The position numbers and the translations under genes are program-made. Under the pieces are notes generated by a model. That model had not been told where the DNA came from and ran no database searches. It was given only the letters and a program-made list of their open reading frames with translations. 15,544 nucleotides of DNA from JAVBUP01 sp031555175 (GTDB lineage: Bacteria; Bacillota_I; Bacilli_A; Erysipelotrichales; Coprobacillaceae): NCBI GenBank assembly GCA_031555175.1, contig JAVBUP010000039.1, forward strand, positions 1 through 15,544. The letters run 5' to 3'. Shown in pieces: positions 1 to 6,017 of the stretch (positions are counted from its first letter, which is position 1; each line of letters begins with the position of its first letter).

Positions 1-138
1 GCGATGATGAAGGCAGATAACGACACTGCCAATCAATCAAAACTAAGGCATTTCTTCGTGAAATTCCTTTTTTTATCCTCTTTCCACTACTTCATAGAAA
101 AAGAACACCGTTATAGGTGTCCTTTGTCAACAGTCTGA
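1..138 (+). CDS. Possible C-terminal end of an unidentified protein, cut by the left edge
   Basis: Frame 1 is open from the first base to a TGA at 136-138 (45 codons). It is rich in Phe, Lys and His and ends ...KEHRYRCPLSTV. A perfect terminator stem begins at the last base of the stop codon, which is what one expects at the end of a real transcript. Codon use (many TTC, TCC, CTT) differs from the neighbours, which prefer TTT and TTA, so it may be a transferred or decayed segment. I do not recognise the family. It could be chance, because 45 open codons is not much, and a hairpin (101-125) lies inside it. Confidence 0.25.
   Translation, partial: AMMKADNDTANQSKLRHFFVKFLFLSSFHYFIEKEHRYRCPLSTV
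101..125. other. Imperfect hairpin (possible minus-strand terminator)
   Basis: AAAGAACACC (100-109) can pair with GGTGTCCTTT (116-125) around a 6-nt loop. Read on the minus strand, the single mismatch becomes a G-U pair and the stem is followed by TTTTTC, like an intrinsic terminator. No minus-strand gene is seen upstream of it in this window, so its role is unclear. Confidence 0.3.
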
Positions 139-165
139 AAACTAAGCAAATATTGCTTAGTTTTT
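138..165 (+). terminator. Intrinsic terminator, 12-bp perfect stem
   Basis: The arms 138-149 and 153-164 (AAAACTAAGCAA / TTGCTTAGTTTT) pair perfectly around an ATA loop, and the T-rich arm continues into a fifth T. It sits directly after the TGA at 136-138 and just upstream of the glucosidase operator, so it separates the two transcription units. It is symmetric enough to work in both directions. Confidence 0.75.
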
Positions 166-170
166 CATAA

Positions 171-188
171 TATGTAACGCGTTACATA
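171..188. promoter_or_regulatory. 18-bp palindromic operator, LacI-family type
   Basis: TATGTAACGCGTTACATA is a perfect palindrome lying about 30 bp upstream of the extended -10 box. The TGTAA-N4-TTACA architecture is that of LacI/GalR-family operators and resembles a cre site, but the central dinucleotide is GC rather than the usual CG of cre. It most likely makes the glucosidase gene respond to its sugar through a local LacI-type repressor, or to CcpA. No such regulator gene is in the window. Confidence 0.65.
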
Positions 189-215
189 AATAGAAAACAA
201 TGACCAAAATCACTA

Positions 216-224
216 TGCTATAAT
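216..224 (+). promoter_or_regulatory. Extended -10 promoter of the glucosidase gene
   Basis: TGCTATAAT is an extended -10 element (TGn + TATAAT), 22 nt before the start codon. No good -35 hexamer is seen at 16-18 bp, as is common for extended -10 promoters and for promoters under activator or repressor control. The palindrome at 171-188 would lie at or just upstream of the -35 position. Confidence 0.6.
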
Positions 225-246
225 ATTGGCAAGGAGCGTGAAAATT

Positions 247-1659
247 ATGAATAAAGGTTTTCCAAAAGATTTTTTATGGGGAGGAGCGACTGCTGCTAAC
301 CAATACGAAGGTGGATGGAATAAAGGCGGTAAAGGTGCAAGTACTGCTGATGTAGTTCGTGCAGGTGCGCATGGTAAAATGCGTGAAATTGATTTTGATG
401 GTGTACTAGATGGTGTTTATTACCCAAGTCATGAAGGAATAGATTTCTATTCAAGATATAAAGAAGATATTGCTTTATTTGCTGAAATGGGATTTAAAGT
501 ATATCGTACATCAATTAACTGGGCTCGTATCTATCCAAATGGTGATGATGCTATGCCTAATGAAGAAGGCTTAAAATTCTATGATGATGTATTTGATGAA
601 TGTATCAAATATGGGATTCAACCAATGATTACGATTTCTCACTATGAAACACCTTTAAACTTAGCAGTTAAATATGGTGGATGGAAGAATAGAATCGTGA
701 TTGATTTCTATTTAAAATACTGTGAAACTATCTTCAAACGTTATAAGGGTAAAGTTAAATACTGGATGACATTTAATGAAATTAATGTAATGGGTATGAT
801 GCCTTGGTTTGCTGGTGGAGTAAAAGAAAACGATACACAAACTAAGTTGCAAGCTGTTCATCATCAATTTGTAGCTAGTGCTTTAGCTGTCAAATTAGGT
901 CATGAAATTGATTCTAATTATCAAGTAGGAATGATGTTAGCTGGTATGTCTGCATACGCTAAAACATGTAATCCTGATGATGTAATGAAGAATATTGAAA
1001 CCAACAGATTAGGACTATTCTATTCGGATGTACAATGCCGTGGATATTACCCAGCTTATGCGAAAAAGGAATGGGAAAGAGAAGGCATTAAACTAGAAAT
1101 GGCTGAAGATGATGAAAAAATCTTAAGAGAAGGTAAAGTAGACTTCTTAGCATTCAGTTATTATATGTCAATGGTTACTTCAAGTGACCCAGAGGATAAT
1201 AAAGCTGGTGGGAATATGTTTAGTGGAGTAAGAAACCCATACTTGAAATCATCTGAATGGGATTGGCAAATCGATCCAGTAGGACTTCGTATCTTCTTAA
1301 ATAACTTATATGATAGATATCAATTACCATTATTTATTGTGGAAAATGGACTTGGAGCAGTAGATAAGGTTGAAGGCGATGGATCAATCCACGATGGATA
1401 TAGAATTGATTATCTTGCAAGTCATATCGCTGAAATGCAAAAAGCGATTGAACTTGATGGAGTTGAATTACTAGGGTATACTCCTTGGGGTTGTATTGAT
1501 TTAGTTTCTGCAGGTACTGGAGAAATGAAAAAACGTTATGGTTTCATCTATGTAGATAGAGATGATCAAGGTAACGGTACATTAAATCGTTCAAAGAAAG
1601 ATTCATTTGCATGGTATAAAAAAGTAATTGCTTCTAATGGTACTGATTTAAGTAAATAA
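247..1659 (+). CDS. bglA: 6-phospho-beta-glucosidase, glycoside hydrolase family 1
   Basis: A cytoplasmic GH1 enzyme that hydrolyses phosphorylated beta-glucosides (cellobiose-6-P, arbutin-6-P or salicin-6-P) delivered by a PTS transporter, releasing glucose-6-phosphate. The 470 residues begin with the family signature FPKDFLWGGATAANQYEG. The acid/base Glu lies in TFNEIN (about residue 178) and the nucleophile Glu in IVENGLG (about 366). Near the C-terminus, LVSAGTGEMKKRYGF carries the Ser/Lys/Tyr set (about 421, 429, 431) that binds the 6-phosphate and separates phospho-glucosidases from plain beta-glucosidases. The start at ATG 247 is chosen over an in-frame TTG at 226 because AAGGAG (231-236) sits 10 nt before it and the homologous N-terminus starts there. 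It appears monocistronic, and no PTS gene is in the window. The exact sugar is not determined. Confidence 0.93.
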   Translation: MNKGFPKDFLWGGATAANQYEGGWNKGGKGASTADVVRAGAHGKMREIDFDGVLDGVYYPSHEGIDFYSRYKEDIALFAEMGFKVYRTSINWARIYPNGDDAMPNEEGLKFYDDVFDECIKYGIQPMITISHYETPLNLAVKYGGWKNRIVIDFYLKYCETIFKRYKGKVKYWMTFNEINVMGMMPWFAGGVKENDTQTKLQAVHHQFVASALAVKLGHEIDSNYQVGMMLAGMSAYAKTCNPDDVMKNIETNRLGLFYSDVQCRGYYPAYAKKEWEREGIKLEMAEDDEKILREGKVDFLAFSYYMSMVTSSDPEDNKAGGNMFSGVRNPYLKSSEWDWQIDPVGLRIFLNNLYDRYQLPLFIVENGLGAVDKVEGDGSIHDGYRIDYLASHIAEMQKAIELDGVELLGYTPWGCIDLVSAGTGEMKKRYGFIYVDRDDQGNGTLNRSKKDSFAWYKKVIASNGTDLSK

Positions 1660-1719
1660 TCTAGTATAATATTGAGTATTAGTTGAATAGTTAGAGAGTT
1701 GAAAAACTTATTGATTAAA

Positions 1720-1764
1720 AAGGGCAAAATATGTGGTTTAATCGCATATTTAGGCCCTTTTTTA
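1720..1764 (+). terminator. Terminator after the glucosidase gene
   Basis: AAGGGC (1720-1725) pairs with GCCCTT (1754-1759), and an inner AAATATG/CATATTT stem continues the arm around a short loop. The hairpin runs into TTTTTT. It lies in the 139-nt gap between the glucosidase and collagen genes. Confidence 0.8.
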
Positions 1765-1776
1765 TTTCATACAATA
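1744..1776 (+). promoter_or_regulatory. Possible sporulation (sigma-E or sigma-K type) promoter of the collagen-like gene
   Basis: CATACAATA at 1768-1776 fits the -10 consensus of both sigma-E (CATACAnT) and sigma-K (CATAnnnTA). GCATATT at 1744-1750 fits the sigma-E -35 (KMATATT), but the 17-bp gap is two or three longer than normal, and no AC-type sigma-K -35 is obvious. No vegetative promoter stands out between the terminator and the gene. The -10 assignment is better supported than the -35. Confidence 0.4.
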
Positions 1777-1798
1777 GAGTGTAGAAAGGAGATTAAAT

Positions 1799-2716
1799 AT
1801 GAGAATAGATTTACAAAACAAAGAAGCATGTTGCAACGACAATAGAGGATGTAGTCGCTGCAATGATTGCTGTAACTGCTGTGTTGGACCACAAGGTCCA
1901 CGAGGCGTACAGGGTCCATCTGGTCCAACCGGACCACAAGGTCCGCAAGGAGAAAGAGGAGAACGCGGAGAAAGAGGAGAACGCGGCGAAACAGGTGCAA
2001 CAGGAGCAACAGGCGCAACAGGCGCAACAGGAGCCACTGGTGCAACAGGAGCGACAGGACCACAAGGTCCAATCGGTTTAACGGGAGCCACAGGGGCAAC
2101 AGGAGCGACAGGTCCTCAAGGAGAACGTGGTGAAAGAGGTGAGCGTGGCGAAACTGGCGCAACAGGAGCGACAGGACCACAAGGTCCAATAGGATTAACT
2201 GGTGCAACAGGAGCAACAGGAGCCACTGGTCCAACAGGAGCTACTGGTCCAACAGGGCCACAAGGACCACAAGGGGTTCAAGGAACACCAGGTACTAATG
2301 TGGCACCAGCTTATTTGTATAACACAGGTGAGTTGACTGTAGCTAATGGAGCTGCAGTGACATTTAATGGACAGCAAATACCAAATCCATTACCAGCTGG
2401 ATTGTTATTCAATGGTAGTGATACAATCACTATTACAGTTCCTGGAACATTTATATTAAGTTATACAACGCTAATTCAAACTGTTAATACAACATTAGCT
2501 GTTTACCTAAATGGGGTAGAGTTGCCAGGAAGCAGATACACAGAAAGAACTGCTATTACAGGTATGCATGGTCAAGTAGTCTTTACGGTTCCTGTTGGAT
2601 CTGTACCTGCGACATTACAACTTAGAAATGTTACTGGAGAAACTATTATTTTAGATGGTGGATTTAATTCAGGTACAGTTAGCGCATCTTTATTATTAAT
2701 TAGACTAGCTAGCTAA
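1799..2716 (+). CDS. Collagen-like repeat protein with BclA-like C-terminal domain (exosporium/surface candidate)
   Basis: A 305-residue filamentous surface protein. Residues 1-29 form a Cys-rich head with eight cysteines between 11 and 28 (CCNDNRGCSRCNDCCNCC). Residues 30-167 are 46 uninterrupted Gly-X-Y triplets, mostly GAT, GER, GPQ and GPT, which form a collagen triple helix. Residues 168-305 form a beta-rich Gly/Thr/Val domain ending ASLLLIRLAS, of the kind that trimerises BclA-type proteins (C1q/TNF-like). There is no signal peptide or sortase motif, as expected for spore-surface proteins made in the mother cell; the cysteines may crosslink it to the coat. AGAAAGGAG (1783-1791) precedes the ATG by 7 nt. 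It stands alone between two terminators behind a possible sporulation promoter. The collagen and C-terminal domains are clear; the exosporium location is inferred. Confidence 0.85.
   Translation: MRIDLQNKEACCNDNRGCSRCNDCCNCCVGPQGPRGVQGPSGPTGPQGPQGERGERGERGERGETGATGATGATGATGATGATGATGPQGPIGLTGATGATGATGPQGERGERGERGETGATGATGPQGPIGLTGATGATGATGPTGATGPTGPQGPQGVQGTPGTNVAPAYLYNTGELTVANGAAVTFNGQQIPNPLPAGLLFNGSDTITITVPGTFILSYTTLIQTVNTTLAVYLNGVELPGSRYTERTAITGMHGQVVFTVPVGSVPATLQLRNVTGETIILDGGFNSGTVSASLLLIRLAS
1886..2299 (+). repeat. Collagen-type in-frame tandem repeats (9-nt units, 117-nt higher order)
   Basis: Forty-six 9-nt Gly-X-Y codon units. A longer module (GET-GAT...-GPQ-GPI-GLT-GAT-GAT-GAT) occurs twice, with the DNA copies beginning near 2051 and 2168, a 117-nt (13-triplet) period. 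Near-identical units make expansion or contraction by slippage likely, so repeat number should vary between strains. Confidence 0.85.
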
Positions 2717-2740
2717 AGGACATTTTTTGTCCTTTTTTCT
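2715..2740 (+). terminator. Terminator of the collagen-like gene
   Basis: AAAGGAC (2715-2721) and GTCCTTT (2729-2735) pair around an ATTTTTT loop and run into a T-tract, starting inside the stop codon. Confidence 0.85.
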
Positions 2741-2752
2741 TTTTACTAGATA

Positions 2753-2761
2753 TGTTATAAT
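2753..2761 (+). promoter_or_regulatory. Extended -10 promoter of the thyA operon
   Basis: TGTTATAAT (extended -10) lies 25 nt upstream of the thyA start, just after the preceding terminator. The -35 region is T-rich with no clear hexamer. Confidence 0.6.
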
Positions 2762-2786
2762 TTTAAACAATTAGGGAGGTTTATTT

Positions 2787-3587
2787 ATGCAACAATATTT
2801 AGATTTATGTAAGCATGTATTAAAGAATGGTCAGCTAAAAGAAGACCGTACAGGAACTGGGACAATTTCAACATTTGGTTATCAAATGAGATTTGATTTA
2901 AGTGAAGGCTTCCCATTATTAACGACAAAGAAAGTCCATGTAAAATCAGTTATACATGAATTATTATGGTTTTTAACTGGAGAAACAAATATACAGTATT
3001 TACGCGATAATAAGGTGCGTATTTGGGATGAATGGGCTGATGAAGATGGCAATCTTGGACCAGTTTATGGATATCAATGGCGTCATTGGACTAATAGAGA
3101 TGGCGTTGAGTTTGATCAAATTAAGCGCATTGAAGATGATTTAAAGAGTAATCCACATAGTAGAAGACATATTTTATCTGCTTGGAATGTTGGAGAAATA
3201 GATGGTATGGCATTACCACCTTGCCATGCGTTTGTACAATTTTACGTTAGCCCCGATGGTAAGAAATTATCATGTCAGCTATATCAAAGAAGTGCTGATG
3301 TTTTCTTGGGCGTGCCATTTAATATTGCTTCATATGCCTTATTAACAATGATGTATGCAAAAGTTGTTGGACTAGAGCCTGGTGAGTTTGTACACACATT
3401 TGGAGATACACATATCTATACTAATCATTTGGAGCAAGTTGACTTACAACTTAGTAGGGAACCAAGACCATTACCTAAAATGGTTATTCATGGAAATCAA
3501 AAATCTATTTTTGATTTCAAGTATGAAGATTTTGAAGTTGTAGGATATGATCCACATCCTCTAATAAAAGGAAAGGTATCTGTATAA
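2787..3587 (+). CDS. thyA: Thymidylate synthase
   Basis: Makes dTMP from dUMP using 5,10-methylene-tetrahydrofolate as carbon donor and reductant, leaving dihydrofolate. At 266 residues it has the usual short bacterial ThyA length. Visible motifs are RTGTGT (phosphate-loop Arg21), the conserved FPLLTTKKV and WDEWAD, the Arg pair in HSRRHIL (phosphate binding from the partner subunit), the catalytic Cys146 in LPPCHAFVQF, and SCQLYQRSADVFLGVPFNIASY (dUMP and folate contacts) split across about 161-181. AGGGAGGT (2773-2780) sits 7 nt before the ATG. It is the first gene of a thyA-folA-plsC unit and its stop overlaps the folA start (TAATG). Confidence 0.98.
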   Translation: MQQYLDLCKHVLKNGQLKEDRTGTGTISTFGYQMRFDLSEGFPLLTTKKVHVKSVIHELLWFLTGETNIQYLRDNKVRIWDEWADEDGNLGPVYGYQWRHWTNRDGVEFDQIKRIEDDLKSNPHSRRHILSAWNVGEIDGMALPPCHAFVQFYVSPDGKKLSCQLYQRSADVFLGVPFNIASYALLTMMYAKVVGLEPGEFVHTFGDTHIYTNHLEQVDLQLSREPRPLPKMVIHGNQKSIFDFKYEDFEVVGYDPHPLIKGKVSV

Positions 3588-4063
3588 TGATAAGAATTAT
3601 AGTAGCAGTAGATAAAAATATGTTAATAGGTACTAAAGAAACTTATAATGGTATTCCATGGGATAATAAAGAAGATTTAAAACATTATCGAGAAACAACA
3701 TTAAATAAAACTGTTCTATTTGGGAAAAATACTTATCTGGCAATTGGTAGACCATTACCAAAAAGAACTAATATTGTTGTTTGTTTAGATGGATTAGATG
3801 ATGAATATGATAATCTAATTGTGTCAAATGATTTAATGGAAGTTATCGTCGATTATAAACGACGCAAAGAAGATTTATATATCTGTGGTGGTGCGAGTAT
3901 ATATGCTCAAGCATTACCTTATGCTGATGAAATGATTATGAGTGTTATTGATGGTGATTATGTTGGTGATACATATTTTCCTGAATTTAAACAATATGGT
4001 TATAAATTAGTAGCAGAAGAAAGAAAAGATACGTTTACACTACAAACGTATCGAAGAGGATAA
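3587..4063 (+). CDS. folA: Dihydrofolate reductase
   Basis: Reduces dihydrofolate, the by-product of ThyA, back to tetrahydrofolate with NADPH. Its 158 residues match the family length. The substrate loop GIPWDNKEDLKHYRETT holds Trp25 and the acidic substrate-binding Asp30. LFGKNTYLAIGRPLP is the NADPH-binding segment after the second strand, and DLYICGGASIYAQAL is the typical glycine-pair cofactor motif. The ATG shares one base with the thyA stop, so translation is probably coupled and the two products are made together. A 9-bp stem lies over its last codons. The trimethoprim phenotype cannot be judged from this sequence. Confidence 0.96.
   Translation: MIRIIVAVDKNMLIGTKETYNGIPWDNKEDLKHYRETTLNKTVLFGKNTYLAIGRPLPKRTNIVVCLDGLDDEYDNLIVSNDLMEVIVDYKRRKEDLYICGGASIYAQALPYADEMIMSVIDGDYVGDTYFPEFKQYGYKLVAEERKDTFTLQTYRRG
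4028..4052 (+). other. Perfect 9-bp hairpin at the folA 3' end
   Basis: GATACGTTT (4028-4036) and AAACGTATC (4044-4052) pair perfectly around a 7-nt loop, inside the last folA codons and immediately before AAGAGGA, the ribosome binding site of the next gene. No T-tract follows, so it is not a terminator. It may tune translation of plsC or mark an mRNA processing point. It may also be chance. Confidence 0.5.
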
Positions 4064-4065
4064 TT

Positions 4066-4773
4066 ATGTTTAGGATTGCAATTATTTTTATTAAGTTTTT
4101 GCCAACTTTGATTAAAGACTATTCTAAGCTTAAGAGATATGAGAAGAATAAAGATAGCATATCTTTTGAAGAACGTTATAATTATTGCCGTTATCTTGTT
4201 AAAAAGGTAAATCGTTATGGTAAAGTTAAAATTGAAGCGACTGGTTTTGAGAATTTAGTTGAGGGAGGATTTGGACTTTTTCCTAATCATCAAGGATTAT
4301 TTGACATGCTAGCACTAATTGATATCTTACCACAACCATTAATACCTGTTGCAAAAAAGGAAACTGGCAATTATCCGTTTGTGAAGAATGTTATATCATG
4401 TATTGATGGCGTTTATATGGATCGTGATAATTTACGACAATCAATGGGGATTATCAAACATATCACTAAGGAAGTTGTGGATAAAAATAGGAATTTTGTG
4501 ATTTTCCCAGAAGGGACTAGAGCAAAAATGCAAAATAATACGATTGAATTTAAAGCTGGTTCATTTAAGTCTGCTATTGACGCTAAATGTCCGATTATTC
4601 CAGTTTCGATCATCGATAGTTATAAAGTATTTGATGATAAGAGTATTAAGAAGACTACAGTTTATATCCATTTCTTTGAACCGATAATGTATGAAGAATA
4701 TAAAGATATGTCTTCTACAGATATTAGTATTAAAGTTAGAAATGTTATTCAAGAATACAATGAAACACATTAA
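4066..4773 (+). CDS. plsC: Lysophospholipid acyltransferase, PlsC family
   Basis: A membrane-associated acyltransferase, probably 1-acyl-glycerol-3-phosphate acyltransferase, which adds the second acyl chain to form phosphatidic acid. The 235 residues contain the catalytic HX4D box as NHQGLFD (His75, Asp80) and the substrate-binding FPEGTR (about 147-152), followed by FKAGSFKSAIDAKCPIIPV, typical of PlsC. A hydrophobic N-terminus (residues 3-16) can dip into the membrane. The start lies 2 nt after the folA stop, behind AAGAGGA. Lyso-acyltransferases with other acceptors share these motifs, so the acceptor is an inference. Confidence 0.9.
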   Translation: MFRIAIIFIKFLPTLIKDYSKLKRYEKNKDSISFEERYNYCRYLVKKVNRYGKVKIEATGFENLVEGGFGLFPNHQGLFDMLALIDILPQPLIPVAKKETGNYPFVKNVISCIDGVYMDRDNLRQSMGIIKHITKEVVDKNRNFVIFPEGTRAKMQNNTIEFKAGSFKSAIDAKCPIIPVSIIDSYKVFDDKSIKKTTVYIHFFEPIMYEEYKDMSSTDISIKVRNVIQEYNETH

Positions 4774-4790
4774 TTAGTAATGTGTTTTAT
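4763..4790 (+). terminator. Hairpin terminator after plsC
   Basis: AAACACATTA (4763-4772) pairs with TAATGTGTTT (4778-4787) around ATTAG and is followed by TATT. The stem overlaps the plsC stop codon. The U-tract is short, so some read-through into the exporter genes is possible. Confidence 0.6.
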
Positions 4791-4809
4791 TATGAATGGG
4801 GGAAAGATT

Positions 4810-5094
4810 ATGGAAATGGTGTTGCCTATGTTGTTCTTTATTGGCTGTGTACTATTGGGATACATAGTTGGTAAAAGTAAGAGCACTAATGCAGAAACTA
4901 ATAATAAATATATGAATGCAATTATTTATTTTTTATTGTTTATATTAGGTTTAAAACTTGGAGTGAATGAAGATGTTATTGCTAAACTTGGTAGTATTGG
5001 ACTACAAGCAGTAGTTATGATCGTAATTATATGTATATGCAGTATTATTGGGATGAGGGTTATTTTTAAGATGGTGATGAAAAATGCCCATTAA
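4810..5094 (+). CDS. LysO-family transporter, N-terminal subunit (DUF340)
   Basis: A 94-residue membrane protein with three hydrophobic segments (about 2-18, 34-50 and 62-86) that matches the first third of the lysine exporter LysO (YbjE), including GYIVGK and the FILGLKLGVNEDV stretch. The start at ATG 4810 follows GGGGGA (4798-4803) by 6 nt; two upstream in-frame ATGs (4780, 4792) lack a site. It overlaps the next gene by 11 nt in another frame. The two products together give about 301 residues, close to the single-chain E. coli protein (299). They probably assemble into one transporter for basic amino acids. A frameshifted single gene is the alternative. The substrate is inferred from the family. 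Confidence 0.75.
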   Translation: MEMVLPMLFFIGCVLLGYIVGKSKSTNAETNNKYMNAIIYFLLFILGLKLGVNEDVIAKLGSIGLQAVVMIVIICICSIIGMRVIFKMVMKNAH

Positions 5095-5707
5095 AGTAAT
5101 ATTATCTACAGCAATTGGTATTGTTATTGGTAGGTTATTTTTAACAATTGAGGTTATTGAAAGTCTATCATTTGAAATTCATTTAGGCTTATTGTCGCTA
5201 ACACTAGAAGATATCTTACTAGGTATGATATTATTCATCGTTGGACTGGAATTAAGTAAACAAACAGGGTTAATGGCTAAGATTAAAAAAATTGGTGTGA
5301 AAGTATTACTGGTTCCAGTAACTATTGTAATAACTTCTATAGTTGCAGGAGTTATTGCTGGCCTAATCCTAAATATGCCATTGAATGAAGCGATAGCGGT
5401 TAGTTCTGGTCTTGGTTGGTATTCATTTACTGCAGTAGAGTTAGGCAAGTATAGCGCTGCATTAGGGGCTACAGCGTTACTAGTTAATGTGGGGCGCGAA
5501 TTAGCAGTATTTATATTTGGTAGGTACTTTAAGAAATATGGTACAGATCTTGGCCCGATTGGTGTAGCGGGATGTACTGGTGGAGATGTAACTCAACCAG
5601 CCATTATTATGCTATCTGGTGAAGTATATGGAATGATAGCTTTTATCACTGGTATTATTTTAGGCTTTGTAGTTCCAATTATTGTGCCATTCTTTTATAA
5701 CTTGTAA
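5084..5707 (+). CDS. lysO: LysO-family amino-acid exporter, C-terminal subunit
   Basis: A 207-residue integral membrane protein corresponding to the main part of LysO. It has about six hydrophobic segments and the conserved LGMILFIVGLEL, SSGLGWYSFTAVEL and CTGGDVTQPAIIM motifs; the Asp in GGDVTQP aligns with the MDVTLP-type motif of LysO. It probably exports lysine or a toxic analogue. The ATG lies inside the end of the previous gene, preceded by a GGTGATG ribosome site, so it is likely translated by coupling. A strong terminator follows the stop at once. Confidence 0.85.
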   Translation: MPIKVILSTAIGIVIGRLFLTIEVIESLSFEIHLGLLSLTLEDILLGMILFIVGLELSKQTGLMAKIKKIGVKVLLVPVTIVITSIVAGVIAGLILNMPLNEAIAVSSGLGWYSFTAVELGKYSAALGATALLVNVGRELAVFIFGRYFKKYGTDLGPIGVAGCTGGDVTQPAIIMLSGEVYGMIAFITGIILGFVVPIIVPFFYNL

Positions 5708-5732
5708 GAGATTTTATAAAATCTCTTTTTTT
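5707..5732 (+). terminator. Terminator of the exporter gene pair
   Basis: AGAGATTTTATAAAATCTCT (5707-5726) is a perfect 20-bp palindrome followed by seven T's, starting at the last base of the stop codon. Confidence 0.88.
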
Positions 5733-5783
5733 ATTACAGTTTTTAAACTAAAAAGTCTATAAGATATTAGGAGGTGAAAGAAT

Positions 5784-5951
5784 ATGCAAGAATTAAGTAT
5801 TGCTGAACAAATGGAGATTGTTGGTGGATCAAGTATAGTTGTAGGTATTGGTCTAGCAGCATTATGTGCGGTCATGGGTTATAGATTACTTACTTCCAGT
5901 GTAGGAAGGCTATCAATCCCACGCATAATTACACTTGAGTTTAGGAAGTAA
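5784..5951 (+). CDS. Double-glycine leader peptide (bacteriocin or signal-peptide precursor candidate)
   Basis: A 55-codon gene with one of the best ribosome sites here, AGGAGGTGA (5769-5777), 6 nt before the ATG. The N-terminus ELSIAEQMEIVGG fits the leader consensus LSxxELxxIxGG, cleaved after GG (residue 15) by C39-peptidase ABC transporters. The predicted mature 40-mer begins with a Gly/Ala-rich hydrophobic helix (about residues 18-31) containing one Cys, and ends in the basic tail GRLSIPRIITLEFRK. This is the layout of class II bacteriocins and some peptide pheromones. No processing transporter, immunity protein or partner peptide is recognised nearby, so export would rely on a distant transporter. 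The SPOR protein gene begins 66 nt downstream. The function is unproven; coding status is well supported by the ribosome site and leader. Confidence 0.75.
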   Translation: MQELSIAEQMEIVGGSSIVVGIGLAALCAVMGYRLLTSSVGRLSIPRIITLEFRK

Positions 5952-5973
5952 TATGGTATAGATTAGCAATATA

Positions 5974-6001
5974 TCATATTAATAGTGTTACTACATATAA
6001 T
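5974..6001 (+). promoter_or_regulatory. Weak sigma-E-like promoter before the SPOR protein gene
   Basis: TCATATT (5974-5980) matches the sigma-E -35 and CATATAAT (5994-6001) matches its -10 at 7 of 8 bases, 13 bp apart. The inner TATAAT (5996-6001) could instead be a sigma-A -10. Either would start transcription right at the ribosome binding site, which lowers confidence. Confidence 0.25.
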
Positions 6002-6017
6002 GAAATAGGTGATGACT

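Noticed and set aside
226..246. TTG start adding seven residues to the glucosidase
   Set aside because: The AAGGAG site lies inside that extension and the family N-terminus begins at ATG 247.
1665..1670. TATAAT just after the glucosidase stop as the collagen gene promoter
   Set aside because: No -35 is present and a strong terminator lies between it and the gene.
1886..2299. Regularly repeated DNA that could suggest a CRISPR array
   Set aside because: The repeats are 9-nt codon triplets in frame with no unique spacers; they encode Gly-X-Y.
1762..2377. Several open frames on the minus strand and in other plus frames across the collagen gene
   Set aside because: They are low-complexity shadows (Pro/Val, Leu, Ser/Cys runs) of the 9-nt repeat, without ribosome sites or family resemblance.
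4774..4809. A lysine riboswitch before the LysO genes
   Set aside because: The gap is only 36 nt, far too short for the L-box, and it holds only a terminator-like hairpin.
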